From Chryseobacterium sp. JM1 (GTDB taxonomy: Bacteria > Bacteroidota > Bacteroidia > Flavobacteriales > Weeksellaceae), in contig NZ_JPRN01000001.1 of NCBI RefSeq assembly GCF_000737715.1, positions 62,001 through 126,000 on the forward strand: 64,000 nucleotides of DNA, written 5' to 3'. How positions within the stretch are numbered: the first letter of the stretch is position 1; each line of letters starts with the position of its first letter. The notes beneath the pieces were generated by a model. The model had not been told where the DNA came from. It searched no databases and worked only from the letters and a program-made list of their open reading frames with translations. Below are positions 9,705 through 18,327 of this stretch, piece after piece. The position numbers and the translations under genes are program-made.

Positions 9705-10184
9705 TTAAGATGGATCTACTAAGAATAAAGGCTGATCGTATTCTACCGGAGTAGCATCGTCTACTAAAATCTTCACGATTTTTCCGCTGATTTCAGAATC
9801 GATCTGGTTGAATAACTTCATTGCTTCAATGACACAAACTACTTTTCCTACGGAAACTTCGTCACCTACATTTACGAATACATCTTTATCCGGAGATGGT
9901 TTTCTGTAGAAAGTACCGATCATTGGAGATTTGATCACTACATATTTACTGTCATCAGATGCTGCTTCCGCTTTTTCAGCCGGTGCTGCTGCTGGAGCTG
10001 CTGCCTGAACTGGAGCCGCTGCCTGAGGAGCTGTGTGGTATACCGCTGGCTGTGCATAAACCGCATCGCTACCAGCTAATGGAGTTTTAATAGTGATCTC
10101 GAAATCTTTAGTTTTGTATTTAACTTCTGAAACTTCAGCCTTAGATACAAACTTGATAAGATTTTGTATGTCTTTAATGTCCAT
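9705..10184 (-). CDS. accB: Acetyl-CoA carboxylase biotin carboxyl carrier protein
   Basis: This 159-residue biotin carrier passes carboxyl groups from AccC to the transcarboxylase. Layout: an N-terminal helix (MDIKDIQNLIKFVSKAEVSE), an Ala/Pro-rich flexible linker (about 50-75) and a biotinyl domain from about 80. The biotinylation motif is VIEAMKLFNQ, with K123 as the biotin lysine. The thumb-type sequence PMIGTFYRKPSPDKDVFV is typical of AccB. It has its own strong promoter directly upstream and leads accC. Confidence 0.97.
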   Translation of the reverse strand: MDIKDIQNLIKFVSKAEVSEVKYKTKDFEITIKTPLAGSDAVYAQPAVYHTAPQAAAPVQAAAPAAAPAEKAEAASDDSKYVVIKSPMIGTFYRKPSPDKDVFVNVGDEVSVGKVVCVIEAMKLFNQIDSEISGKIVKILVDDATPVEYDQPLFLVDPS

Positions 10185-10207
10185 AAATTTGATATTTGAT
10201 TTTGGGT

Positions 10208-10236
10208 CAAAGATACCAAAAAAACATAAAAAACAA
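10208..10236 (-). promoter_or_regulatory. accB promoter (Bacteroidota type)
   Basis: On the minus strand, TTG (10234-10236), an 18-base spacer, then TATCTTTG (10208-10215). This fits the Bacteroidota consensus TTG-N17-23-TAnnTTTG and predicts a leader of under 20 bases before the accB ATG. Confidence 0.8.
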
Positions 10237-10238
10237 CA

Positions 10239-10275
10239 AAAAACCGCCCAATTTTATCAAAATCGGGCGGTTTTT
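10239..10275 (-). terminator. Terminator after rpmF
   Basis: Stem AAAACCGCCC / GGGCGGTTTT (A and T runs on both sides), so it may act in both directions. It separates the yceD-rpmF unit from accB-accC. Confidence 0.85.
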
Positions 10276-10311
10276 GTATTAAAATGAGGCTTTTTCAGTG
10301 AAAAGCGACTC

Positions 10312-10515
10312 TTAGTTTTCTTCTGTAGTTGCTACTTCTTTTTCCAATACTACTTTACCTCTGTAGTAAAGTTTTCCTTCATGCCAGTGAGCTCTGTGGT
10401 AAAGGTGAAGTTCACCAGTTGTTGCATCTTTCGCTAATTGAGGAACTACTGCTTTATAATGAGTTCTTCTCTTATCTCTTCTTGTGGACGACTGTCTTCT
10501 CTTAGGATGTGCCAT
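10312..10515 (-). CDS. rpmF: 50S ribosomal protein L32
   Basis: The 67-residue L32 starts at the ATG at 10515 ([20 protein letters not shown]), a basic N-terminus typical of the family. The frame extends upstream to 10557, but those residues do not belong to L32. Zinc-binding cysteines are absent, so this is the C-minus, zinc-independent form. It directly follows the YceD/DUF177 gene, the usual bacterial gene order. Confidence 0.96.
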   Translation of the reverse strand: MAHPKRRQSSTRRDKRRTHYKAVVPQLAKDATTGELHLYHRAHWHEGKLYYRGKVVLEKEVATTEEN

Positions 10516-10581
10516 TTTGAATAACTTTTTTAATTGATGAGCGATGAGATTCATCATCTCATCATATTTAAATTATTTTAT

Positions 10582-11112
10582 TTAATTATTGTCTTTTAAC
10601 TTTCTCAGCGCTTCCCATCTAGGGTCGCTCTCATGTTCTTCCTCTTCAGGCTCTTCAATATCTTTCGGACTGAACCTGTTTAGGATTTCAAGATCTTCAT
10701 CGCTTACATTCGGTGAAACTTTTTTCATCGGTATAGAAAGCTGTACATTTTCATAGATCAGCTGTGCCACGTTAAAGGCATGATCTGAGGCTGGAATAGT
10801 AATGACATCTTCATTGCTGTCGTCATATTCTTCACCAAAATGCACCAAAATTCCAATCTCGTTTTCAATAGGATAGTCGAATTCTTCATTCGTGAGATCA
10901 CAAATGAGTTCTACTGTCCCGTCTACTTTGATCTCAAATTCTAAAAACGTAGTGTGCTTCTCAAGGTAGACATCGGCTACTATTTTAGGATTTGTAAATT
11001 CCTGTTCAGTGTCAAATAATTGAAAGAACGATTGATCTATCTCAAATTTGAACACGTGCTTCCCGTTTTTGAGTCCGGAAAAGCTTACGTCATAGTTTCT
11101 TAACTTGTCCAT
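10582..11112 (-). CDS. YceD family protein (DUF177)
   Basis: The 176-residue acidic protein starts at the ATG at 11112 (MDKLRNYDVSFSGLKNGKHVFKF). It shows the DUF177 core: VDGTVELICDLTNEEFDYPIE, followed by FGEEYD and the IPASDHAFNVAQLIYENVQLSIPMKK segment. DUF177 proteins sit beside rpmF across bacteria and have been linked to 23S rRNA maturation. A TTG at 11127 could extend it by five residues but lies within the promoter -7 box, so the ATG is chosen. Confidence 0.9.
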   Translation of the reverse strand: MDKLRNYDVSFSGLKNGKHVFKFEIDQSFFQLFDTEQEFTNPKIVADVYLEKHTTFLEFEIKVDGTVELICDLTNEEFDYPIENEIGILVHFGEEYDDSNEDVITIPASDHAFNVAQLIYENVQLSIPMKKVSPNVSDEDLEILNRFSPKDIEEPEEEEHESDPRWEALRKLKDNN

Positions 11113-11124
11113 AAAATGAGTGTG

Positions 11125-11154
11125 CAAAAATATGCAATTTTTTTATAATAACAA
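11125..11154 (-). promoter_or_regulatory. yceD-rpmF promoter
   Basis: On the minus strand, TTG (11152-11154), a 19-base spacer, then TATTTTTG (11125-11132), followed by CAC. A very short leader, or none, is predicted before the ATG at 11112. Confidence 0.75.
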
Positions 11155-11196
11155 ATAAAATCCATAACAAATTAATTTAAAATTTGTTTTAACGAA

Positions 11197-12288
11197 TTAT
11201 CCTTCATTTTCATCAGGCAGATCTTCATCTACTCCGTTGTCTACAACCATTTTCCTTGGCTGCATACGGTTGGTCATCAGATCATTATATTCGCTTCTGT
11301 TCTTAAATATTTTAATAGCAGTGAAGATCGCTTCTGTAAAACTCTGCTCATCTGCGATGTTTTTTCCTGCAATATCATACGCCACTCCATGGTCCGGAGA
11401 GGTCCTGATAAAAGGAAGTCCGGCCGTGTAATTCACGCCTTCCTCGTAAGCTAAAGTTTTGAACGGTGCCAGTCCCTGATCGTGGTACATGGCTAAAACC
11501 GCATCGAAATTTCTGTACTTATTCGGCTGAAAAAAGCTGTCTGCAGGATAAGGACCGAAAGCCAGTATTCCGTTGTCAGAAAGTTCTTTGATAGCCGGTT
11601 CTATAATTTCGATCTCTTCTTTTCCGATCACGCCTCCGTCTCCTGCATGAGGATTCAATCCCAATACGGCGATCTTTGGTTTCTGTATACAGAAATCTTC
11701 GATCAAGGTCTGATTCAGGGCTCTGATCTGTTTTTTTATTTTTTCTTTGGAAATATTTTCTGCTACGCTGGCAATCGGAATATGGTGGGTGGAAACCGCT
11801 ACTTTCAGATCTTCCGTCACTAAGAACATCAGTCCTTTTTTACTGAATTTCTCTTCAAAATAGCCTGTGTGTCCGGCATGTTTAAAGCCCATTTTCACCA
11901 TTTCATCTTTGTTGATAGGTGCTGTAACCAGTACATCGATGTCCCCTTTCATTAAGGCTTCAGTCGCCAGTTCCAGAGATTCAATGGCCATTTTGGTAGA
12001 TTCTTCCGTCGGAACACCCAATTCTACATTCACATTATCCTTGGTCAGGTTCACCATATTCAGTTTTCCCGGCTGGGCCTGCGAAGCTTCATTCACATAG
12101 TTGAAGTTCAGATTCAGCTTGAAAATATTTTTCTGGAAGGTAAATAACTTTCCCGAGCCAAAAATCACCGGAGTGAAAAAATCCGTAATGGTTTTGTCTG
12201 TCAGGGACTTCATGATGATCTCCGGACCGATGCCGTTAAAATCACCTATTGAAATTCCTACTCGTACTTTATGGTTTTTTGGGCTCAT
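11197..12288 (-). CDS. pdxA: 4-hydroxythreonine-4-phosphate dehydrogenase
   Basis: This 363-residue PdxA oxidises 4-phosphohydroxy-L-threonine in the DXP-dependent pyridoxal phosphate pathway. Motifs include the start VRVGISIGDFNGIGPEII, metal-ligand histidines in KHAGHTGYFEEKF, GLNPHAGDGGVIG and AMYHDQGLAPFKTLA, and TSPDHGVAYDIAGK. The C-terminal 30 residues (RKMVVDNGVDEDLPDENEG) are an acidic tail beyond the usual domain. It is divergent from ribE, with 48 bases between the starts. Confidence 0.95.
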   Translation of the reverse strand: MSPKNHKVRVGISIGDFNGIGPEIIMKSLTDKTITDFFTPVIFGSGKLFTFQKNIFKLNLNFNYVNEASQAQPGKLNMVNLTKDNVNVELGVPTEESTKMAIESLELATEALMKGDIDVLVTAPINKDEMVKMGFKHAGHTGYFEEKFSKKGLMFLVTEDLKVAVSTHHIPIASVAENISKEKIKKQIRALNQTLIEDFCIQKPKIAVLGLNPHAGDGGVIGKEEIEIIEPAIKELSDNGILAFGPYPADSFFQPNKYRNFDAVLAMYHDQGLAPFKTLAYEEGVNYTAGLPFIRTSPDHGVAYDIAGKNIADEQSFTEAIFTAIKIFKNRSEYNDLMTNRMQPRKMVVDNGVDEDLPDENEG

Positions 12289-12294
12289 TTTGAT

Positions 12295-12302
12295 TATCTT
12301 TG
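12295..12302 (+). promoter_or_regulatory. -7 box upstream of ribE
   Basis: TATCTTTG lies 35 bases before the ribE ATG. No good TTG sits at the expected upstream distance. A minus-strand TAAATTTG at 12317-12324 may serve the divergent pdxA, so the two promoters face away from each other within about 50 bp. Confidence 0.5.
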
Positions 12303-12336
12303 AAGATTATAATTTACAAATTTAGCAAAAAATAAT

Positions 12337-12921
12337 ATGTTCACAGGAATTATTGAAGCAGTTGGCGTTATTGAAAAGATTGAAGAAAAAGGAAGCAACA
12401 TAGATTTCACCCTAACATGTCCTTTTACCAGCGAATTGAAAATAGACCAGAGTCTGGCTCATAATGGGTGCTGCCTGACAGTTGTTGAGATTAAAGATGA
12501 TCAATATGTAGTAACAGCCATCAATGAAACACTGGAAAAGACCAATCTTGGAAAATGGGATGTAGGTACAGTCGTAAACCTTGAGCGATGCATGAAGATG
12601 GATGGAAGACTGGACGGACATATTGTACAGGGTCATGTAGATAAAACCGGTGAAGTAGCAGGAATTGAAAATAAAGACGGAAGCTATTTTATTACCATTA
12701 AATATGAAGATAACGGCAGTTTTGTAACGGTTCCGCAGGGTTCTATTACGGTAAACGGAATCAGTCTGACGGTGGCGAAAAGTGAAGATACTCAGTTTTC
12801 TGTAGCCATTATTCCGTATACCTGGGAGTTTACCAATATGCAGCATCTTAAAATCGGAGATCAGGTTAATTTAGAATTTGACATCATTGGTAAGTATATT
12901 GCTAGGTTAATTAAAAAGTAG
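12337..12921 (+). CDS. ribE: Riboflavin synthase
   Basis: The 194-residue enzyme dismutates two 6,7-dimethyl-8-ribityllumazine molecules to riboflavin. It starts with the invariant MFTGIIEAVG and has two lumazine-binding repeats: residues 1-95 (AHNGCCLTVVEI, LERCMKMDGRLDGHIVQGHVD) and 96-190 (TVNGISLTVAKS, VNLEFDIIGKYIARL). It is the first gene of a tight unit with the histidine kinase (one base between the stop and the next ATG) and trmN6. Confidence 0.96.
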   Translation: MFTGIIEAVGVIEKIEEKGSNIDFTLTCPFTSELKIDQSLAHNGCCLTVVEIKDDQYVVTAINETLEKTNLGKWDVGTVVNLERCMKMDGRLDGHIVQGHVDKTGEVAGIENKDGSYFITIKYEDNGSFVTVPQGSITVNGISLTVAKSEDTQFSVAIIPYTWEFTNMQHLKIGDQVNLEFDIIGKYIARLIKK

Positions 12922-12922
12922 G

Positions 12923-14377
12923 ATGCCGATAAGTAAATACAAAGGATACAGTTTAAGGAACCGGGTGTTTTTCGGATTCCTTCTCGTTTGTTTTTTAAGT
13001 GTTGTCGCTACATCGCTCGTTCCCTATTTTGTCTTAAGGAATAATTCTCTGCAGCAAAGCAATATTGATATGCAGGAGAAGACGAATGCTGTGATGAGAT
13101 ACCTTGACTATGCAGTAAGCCGTACTCTCGTGGAGACGGAAGATCTCCCGATGGTATTGGGGAACAAGATTTTTGAGATAGCGGACATCAACCAGCACGA
13201 TATTGTAATCTATGATCTGAAAGGGAATTATCTTCTTTCCAATAAAGACGAAAGCCTTATTGATCAGAAAACGATTCCTATCCATATCGTGAATAAGATT
13301 CTGTCTACCGACTCACGAGTGGATATCAAAGGCTATGATAAGAAAAAAGATGCGGGACGCACCTCGTCATATCTTTTGCTAAAAAACAATGAACTGGAAC
13401 CTATAGGAATTGTCTATATTCCTTTGTATCATAATGAATCTGCCTATCTGGATGTTCTTCACCAGTATATCAAATACATTTTACTGGTAGATATCTTCCT
13501 GATCCTTTTCAGTATCTGGATAAGCTGGGTAACCTCAAACAGTTTAGCAAAAAATATCACTAAATTTTCTGATATGATCACCCGTATTACATTGTTTGAA
13601 AATGAAATGCGTCCGATCAGATACTATAAAAATGATGAGCTTAATGCGCTGGCAAGAGCTTATAACAGGATGATTCTTCAGATTCAGGATCAGAAAGAAA
13701 GATTGCGTTTCAAAGCATCCGAAGAAGCCTGGAGAGAGATGGCAAAACAGGTGGCTCATGAGGTGAAGAATCCCCTTACGCCCATGAAACTTACCATCCA
13801 GAACTTTGAAAGAAAATTTGATCCGGAAGATCCGAATATCAGAGAAAGGGTAAAGCAGATGAGCAAAACAATGGTAGATCAGATCGATCTGATTGCTACT
13901 GTGGCTTCAGCGTTCTCAGAATTTGCAAAGCTTCCTGAAAAAAATAATGAAGTCATTAATCTGAATACCGAAGTAGAAGATATTCTGCGTGTTTTCAATG
14001 ATGACAGTATCTTTATGCATTCCAATAAAGGGAATATCATGATCAATATGGACAGGATTTATCTTTCCAGGATCATTACGAACCTTGTGACCAATGCTAA
14101 GCAGGCCCAAAGTGATGAACGTAAGCTGATCATCAATGTAGATGTGGAACAGCATCAGAGAAGGGTTATGATCTCCGTACAGGACAACGGAATAGGGATT
14201 CCTGAAAATATGTACGAAAGAATATTTGAACCTAATTTTACTTCTAAAAACAGCGGAATGGGACTTGGCCTCTCGATGGTCAGAAAGATGATCGAGGATT
14301 ATAAAGGAGAAATCGCGGTGAAATCTGAAGTAGGGAAGGGATCTACATTTACCATTACACTGCCTACGAATTTATAG
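12923..14377 (+). CDS. Sensor histidine kinase, NtrY-like
   Basis: A 484-residue membrane kinase. TM1 is about 14-38, a periplasmic sensor about 39-180, TM2 about 183-203, a HAMP-like linker about 205-255, then DHp and HATPase domains. The phospho-acceptor is His279 in EMAKQVAHEVKNPLTPMKLT, the NtrY-type H-box. The N-box NLVTNAKQAQ, G1 DNGIGIPE and G2 GMGLGLSMV are all intact. No response regulator lies in the window, so it is an orphan kinase. It is almost fused to ribE and trmN6 by overlap, so it is expressed with housekeeping genes. The signal sensed is unknown. Confidence 0.9.
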   Translation: MPISKYKGYSLRNRVFFGFLLVCFLSVVATSLVPYFVLRNNSLQQSNIDMQEKTNAVMRYLDYAVSRTLVETEDLPMVLGNKIFEIADINQHDIVIYDLKGNYLLSNKDESLIDQKTIPIHIVNKILSTDSRVDIKGYDKKKDAGRTSSYLLLKNNELEPIGIVYIPLYHNESAYLDVLHQYIKYILLVDIFLILFSIWISWVTSNSLAKNITKFSDMITRITLFENEMRPIRYYKNDELNALARAYNRMILQIQDQKERLRFKASEEAWREMAKQVAHEVKNPLTPMKLTIQNFERKFDPEDPNIRERVKQMSKTMVDQIDLIATVASAFSEFAKLPEKNNEVINLNTEVEDILRVFNDDSIFMHSNKGNIMINMDRIYLSRIITNLVTNAKQAQSDERKLIINVDVEQHQRRVMISVQDNGIGIPENMYERIFEPNFTSKNSGMGLGLSMVRKMIEDYKGEIAVKSEVGKGSTFTITLPTNL

Positions 14378-15072
14378 TGAAGCCTTTTACCTTTAAACAT
14401 TTCGAAATTCAACAGTCAAAAAACGTCTTCCGTGTAGGGACAGACGGAGTATTGCTGGGTGTTTTAGCTGATGTGGAAAATGCATCAGAAGTTTTAGAAA
14501 TAGGAACAGGAACCGGCCTGATTTCGTTAATGCTTGCTCAAAGAAATACAAAGGCCAGCTTTCTTGGCCTGGATATTAATGAAGATGCCGTTTTACTTAC
14601 CAGAATGAATTTTGAACATTCTCCTTTTCATTCAAGGCTGAAAAATATTCACCAGGACCTTAAAACTTTTGAGACTAAAAAGAAGTTTGATCTGATTGTC
14701 TCAAATCCTCCCTATTTCGAAGAATCCGGGTCTGAGAAAGATAAAATTGCCCGCCAAACCGTAGAGTTGAATTTCCAACAGCTTATTGTAGCTTCAGTAA
14801 AATTTTTAGACGATCAGGGTATTTTGTCAGTTATTATTCCTGCTGAAGCTGGAGACGACTTTATTAAAATAGCTTTAGAAAATCAATTGTTTTTGAAGCG
14901 TAGAATCAATATCAAAGGGATAGAATATTCTAAAACGAAAAGATTAGTTCTTGAATTTTTACTGGCAGAAATGCAAGTTCAGGAGTCTGATTTCGTGATA
15001 GAAAAAAGTCCGAGACAATACTCGGACCCATATCTTGAACTCACTAAGGAGTTTCATGTCTTTGGTAAATAG
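14377..15072 (+). CDS. trmN6: tRNA1(Val) adenine-37 N6-methyltransferase
   Basis: This 231-residue class I SAM methyltransferase shows the start FTFKHFEIQQSKNVFRVGTDGVLLG, the SAM loop EIGTGTGLISLML and the N6-adenine motif NPPYF, as in TrmN6/YfiC. The start is GTG at 14377, sharing its G with the TAG stop of the kinase (TAGTG), which indicates translational coupling. It modifies A37 of tRNA-Val. Confidence 0.9.
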   Translation: MKPFTFKHFEIQQSKNVFRVGTDGVLLGVLADVENASEVLEIGTGTGLISLMLAQRNTKASFLGLDINEDAVLLTRMNFEHSPFHSRLKNIHQDLKTFETKKKFDLIVSNPPYFEESGSEKDKIARQTVELNFQQLIVASVKFLDDQGILSVIIPAEAGDDFIKIALENQLFLKRRINIKGIEYSKTKRLVLEFLLAEMQVQESDFVIEKSPRQYSDPYLELTKEFHVFGK

Positions 15073-15100
15073 AAGTTAGAGATTAGAAGTTAGAAATTAG
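15071..15100. repeat. Low-complexity AGAAGTTAGA word repeats
   Basis: Three imperfect units, AGAAGTTAGAG, ATTAGAAGTTAG and AAATTAG, follow the trmN6 stop. They are the reverse-complement style of the TCTAACATCT words near accB and leuS. Confidence 0.5.
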
Positions 15101-15159
15101 TTGGTGACTGTTCAGCTGATCAGGATATCGTAATTTCTCAATCTCTCAATTTTTTAATT

Positions 15160-15870
15160 TTATTCAAATAACTCAGCCGTATCCAGCACAGAAACTTTTC
15201 CGTCTTCACATCTGATGGCTTCACCAGGGAAGTTTTGGATCATATGGTAATCATGAGTTGCCATTACTACAGCAGCTCCGTTTTCAAGGGCTACCTGCTT
15301 CAGAAGGGTCATGATCTCATTGGATGTTTCAGGGTCAAGGTTTCCGGTAGGCTCATCGGCAAGGATAAGGTCAGGGTGATTCAGTAAAGCTCTGGCAATG
15401 GCTATACGCTGTTGCTCACCACCTGAAAGTTCATGCGGCATTTTGTGCTTTTTACTCTTCATATTCACGCTTCCCAAAACTTCGTTGATGCGGTCTTCCA
15501 TTTTTACTTTATCGTTCCATCCTGTAGCTTCAAGAACGAATTTTAAGTTTTTCTCAACCGTTCTGTCCGAAAGAAGCTGGAAATCCTGGAATACAATCCC
15601 TAGTTTTCTTCTTAAGTTGGGAATGTCTGAAGGTCTCAGCTTAGCCAGCTCAAAACCTACCACAGCGCCATGTCCGGATGCTAAAGGAATGTGTCCGTAA
15701 AGCGTCTTTAACAGTGAGCTTTTTCCGGAACCCGTCTTTCCGATAAGGTAGCAGAATCTGCCTTTTTTAATGTTAAGATTAACATCAGAAAGAACAGTGA
15801 AATTTTTTTGCGCAATCTTTGCGTTCTGTAAGCTTATAATATTATCTCCGGAGATATTTGTATGCGGCAT
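15160..15870 (-). CDS. ftsE: Cell division ATP-binding protein FtsE
   Basis: This 236-residue ABC ATPase has Walker A GKTGSGKSS (about 44-52), Q-loop FQDFQLL, signature LSGGEQQR, Walker B LILADEPTGNLD and the switch His in MATHDYHM. The short single-domain layout and the RPSDIPNLRRKLGIVFQDF segment are typical of FtsE, which works with FtsX to control septal peptidoglycan hydrolases. ftsX is not adjacent here, as seen in other Bacteroidota. A LolD-like lipoprotein exporter ATPase is the main alternative. Confidence 0.87.
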   Translation of the reverse strand: MPHTNISGDNIISLQNAKIAQKNFTVLSDVNLNIKKGRFCYLIGKTGSGKSSLLKTLYGHIPLASGHGAVVGFELAKLRPSDIPNLRRKLGIVFQDFQLLSDRTVEKNLKFVLEATGWNDKVKMEDRINEVLGSVNMKSKKHKMPHELSGGEQQRIAIARALLNHPDLILADEPTGNLDPETSNEIMTLLKQVALENGAAVVMATHDYHMIQNFPGEAIRCEDGKVSVLDTAELFE

Positions 15871-15973
15871 AATTCAATTTTATGGGGCTATTTCTAAAAT
15901 ATTTTTTCAGATCTTAAAAATAGAAAAAAGAAGCTTAAAAAACCTAAACTTTAGGAAATTTTAACAACAAAAA

Positions 15974-16000
15974 ATGCCTGAAAAACTTCTTTTCAAGCAT
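15974..16000 (-). terminator. Terminator after rpmH
   Basis: Eleven-base stem ATGCCTGAAAA / TTTTCAAGCAT with one wobble pair and a five-base loop, followed by TTTTTT on the minus strand. Confidence 0.8.
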
Positions 16001-16024
16001 GATTTGTATATGATATCCGAGATA

Positions 16025-16183
16025 TTATCTCTTAGCGCGCGCAGCACTAACAGTTAAACTCTTTCTGCCTTTAGCTCTTCTTGCTGCCAAAACTCTTCTA
16101 CCGTTTGGCGTAGACATTCTTTCTCTGAAACCGTGTTTGTTTCTTTTCTTTCTTTCTGATGGCTGGAATGTTCTTTTACTCAT
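16025..16183 (-). CDS. rpmH: 50S ribosomal protein L34
   Basis: A 52-residue highly basic protein reading [19 protein letters not shown] and continuing with [21 protein letters not shown], the L34 signature. The C-terminus [10 protein letters not shown] is typical of Bacteroidota. It is a monocistronic unit with its own strong promoter and terminator. No dnaA or rnpA is next to it, so this is not the classical rpmH-rnpA origin cluster. Confidence 0.97.
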   Translation of the reverse strand: MSKRTFQPSERKKRNKHGFRERMSTPNGRRVLAARRAKGRKSLTVSAARAKR

Positions 16184-16227
16184 TACTATATATTTAAATC
16201 GTAATTAATCTATTAATTTTCAGGTTG

Positions 16228-16257
16228 CAAAGATATAGAAATTTTTAAAAGTTACAA
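16228..16257 (-). promoter_or_regulatory. rpmH promoter
   Basis: On the minus strand, TTG (16255-16257), a 19-base spacer, then TATCTTTG (16228-16235), followed by CAACC. It is a near-ideal Bacteroidota promoter with a leader of about 40 bases. Confidence 0.82.
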
Positions 16258-16354
16258 ATTTTCCTTATCTTTTTTTGGAAAATATTTGAAATGTTTTTGA
16301 TCCCTTTATTCATAAACCCCGAGACACAAAAGAAATCCGGGTATAGAAATTACA

Positions 16355-16386
16355 TTGAGATGATTTATTTAAAAGCTCTATCTTTG
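16355..16386 (+). promoter_or_regulatory. Promoter of the DHH phosphoesterase gene
   Basis: TTG (16355-16357), a 21-base spacer, then TATCTTTG (16379-16386), about 32 bases before the ATG at 16419. Confidence 0.75.
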
Positions 16387-16418
16387 GAAACTCAAATTTA
16401 AAGAAAAATAAGCACACG

Positions 16419-17417
16419 ATGTTTACACCAACAGAACTTTTAGATATCAATACATTATTTACGCCTGAAAGCAAGATCGTTATCCTTACGCATTACAATC
16501 CGGACGGAGATGCTATAGGTTCCAGTTTGGGACTGAAGCATTACCTAAGAGCAAAAGGAATTCCTGCGGAAGTAATTGTACCGAACGATTTTCCGAAATT
16601 TCTGAAATGGATGCCGGAATCCAAAAAAGTGATCATCGGGGAATACAAAAGAAAATATGCATTTGACCTGATCAGCGGGGCAGATGTGATCTTCTGTCTT
16701 GATTTCAATGCGCCTTCAAGAATCGGTATTTTAGGAGAATGGCTGACGAAGGCGAGAGCTAAGAAAATTCTTATCGATCACCACCAACAGCCTGAGGAGT
16801 TTGATTTTGTTTATTCTGATACTGTAATTCCTGCAACTTCCCAGATGATCTATCATTTTATTGAAGCTATGGGGGATGAAGCGTTGGTGAATCAGGATAT
16901 GGCAGAATGTCTTTATACCGGGATTATGACCGATACCGGTGGTTTCCGTTTCCGTTCTACGAGTGCCACTACGCATAGAATTATTGCTAATTTAATTGAG
17001 AAAGGAGCTGATCCTTCCGTAATCACTTCAAATACATGGGATACGAATACGGTTTCCCGTCTTCATCTTCTTGCTCTCGTATTGGGAAGAATAGAAGTGG
17101 TAAATGATGGTAAAGTTGCTGTTTTATCACTAACCAGAAACGAGCTTAAGGAATATGGTTTCCAGAAAGGAGATACCGAAGGTTTCGTGAACTATGGGCT
17201 GAGTATTGCCGGCGTGAAAATGGCTGCTTTCTTTATGGAAGATCTTTACGACGATTTTATCAAAATTTCTTTTAGAAGTAAAGATGATGTAGATGTGAAC
17301 CAGTTCTCCAGAAAGTACTTTAACGGAGGCGGACACATCAATGCGGCAGGTGGAAAATCTTTGGGCTCACTTGAAAGTACCATTGAAGATTTTAAACGTT
17401 TTATTGAAAATTCGTAA
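16419..17417 (+). CDS. DHH family phosphoesterase, NrnA-like (oligoribonuclease / pAp phosphatase)
   Basis: This 332-residue protein carries the DHH motifs: I, LTHYNPDGDAIGSSLG; II, VIFCLDFNAPSRIG; III, ILIDHHQQPEEF; IV, GIMTDTGGFRFRST. It ends with the DHHA1 signature FNGGGHINAAGGKSLG. Domain order and length match NrnA, which degrades very short oligoribonucleotides and dephosphorylates pAp to AMP in organisms lacking Orn. A cyclic-di-AMP/pApA phosphodiesterase role is an alternative, because GdpP-type and standalone DHH-DHHA1 proteins share these motifs. Its own terminator follows. Confidence 0.9.
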   Translation: MFTPTELLDINTLFTPESKIVILTHYNPDGDAIGSSLGLKHYLRAKGIPAEVIVPNDFPKFLKWMPESKKVIIGEYKRKYAFDLISGADVIFCLDFNAPSRIGILGEWLTKARAKKILIDHHQQPEEFDFVYSDTVIPATSQMIYHFIEAMGDEALVNQDMAECLYTGIMTDTGGFRFRSTSATTHRIIANLIEKGADPSVITSNTWDTNTVSRLHLLALVLGRIEVVNDGKVAVLSLTRNELKEYGFQKGDTEGFVNYGLSIAGVKMAAFFMEDLYDDFIKISFRSKDDVDVNQFSRKYFNGGGHINAAGGKSLGSLESTIEDFKRFIENS

Positions 17418-17434
17418 TTACGGATCAAACCATA

Positions 17435-18256
17435 TTACAGGCTCTCAGGTTGGGAGCCTTTTTTATATCCTTTCTCTTCCAGTTCCTGACAGGTGTATTC
17501 GTAAACTTCCTGAAACATAATGTCCAGATTTTTTTTGCTGAATAAGCTGAACTTTGTCATTTTGGGAGGATCTAAAAAAATATCACAGGACTTGACTTTG
17601 GAATAAACCGATTTGGCGATGGCTAAATGGAGAATCCGGTCAAACTCTTTCATCAGACTCATCTTTTTCAGTTCGTCGTAGCTTATGGAATTGACATGGG
17701 AAGCAATTAAAAAATCGCATTTGTCAATAATTGGTTCAATGGGAAGGTTGTCAAGAACGCCACCATCCACATATATTTTTTCACCAATTCGTACAGGGGG
17801 TAAAACAAAGGGAACACTTGATGAAGCCAGCAGGGGTCCAAAAAGTTCTCCTTCAGAAAAGAAGTCCACAATTCCATGGGTCATTTCGGTGGCTGTAACG
17901 TAAACAGGGATTTTCAGAATCTTAAAGTCATTCTCAGGAAAATGATCATTAAAAAGTTTTAAAATGAAATTTGAGCTGAAAATACCGTTTTTAGAGAGCT
18001 TCAGATAAGACCTTGAGAAGAAGGTGGTATTTCTTACAATATCCATCATCTCGTCCGGCGATTTTCCAAAAGAGTAAAAAGCCCCGACAATAGAACCCGC
18101 GCTGGTTCCTGAAATGATTTGTGGTTTCAGATTGTATTCTTCCAGTGCTTTCAGTACCGCGATATGGGCGATTCCACGCATTCCTCCGCCGGAAAGCGTA
18201 AGTCCGATAACCGGAGGTTTCGGAAGTGTCTTTTTTTTGAACGAGAATAAACCCAT
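17435..18256 (-). CDS. Patatin-like phospholipase
   Basis: A 273-residue protein with the patatin catalytic layout: oxyanion hole GLTLSGGGMRGIAHI, nucleophile elbow ISGTSAGSIVG (Ser of GTSAG) and the dyad Asp in VDGGVLDNLPI. It hydrolyses acyl esters of phospholipids. It lacks a signal peptide and the outer-membrane barrel of PlpD types, so it is a cytosolic or peripheral RssA-like patatin. The C-terminus runs over the terminator of the convergent DHH gene. Confidence 0.9.
   Translation of the reverse strand: MGLFSFKKKTLPKPPVIGLTLSGGGMRGIAHIAVLKALEEYNLKPQIISGTSAGSIVGAFYSFGKSPDEMMDIVRNTTFFSRSYLKLSKNGIFSSNFILKLFNDHFPENDFKILKIPVYVTATEMTHGIVDFFSEGELFGPLLASSSVPFVLPPVRIGEKIYVDGGVLDNLPIEPIIDKCDFLIASHVNSISYDELKKMSLMKEFDRILHLAIAKSVYSKVKSCDIFLDPPKMTKFSLFSKKNLDIMFQEVYEYTCQELEEKGYKKGSQPESL
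17440..17464 (+). terminator. Terminator after the DHH gene
   Basis: GGCTCTCA / TGGGAGCC (one wobble pair) with a three-base loop, then TTTTTT. It lies inside the 3' end of the convergent patatin gene. Confidence 0.85.
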
Positions 18257-18327
18257 TGAGATAATTATCCCTACTAATATACAAGAAATTTCGATATGCA
18301 GAGACTAAGATTCTAGCTGCAGGTTAT

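Noticed and set aside
16025..16183. Replication origin next to rpmH
   Set aside because: No dnaA, rnpA, dnaN or DnaA-box cluster nearby.
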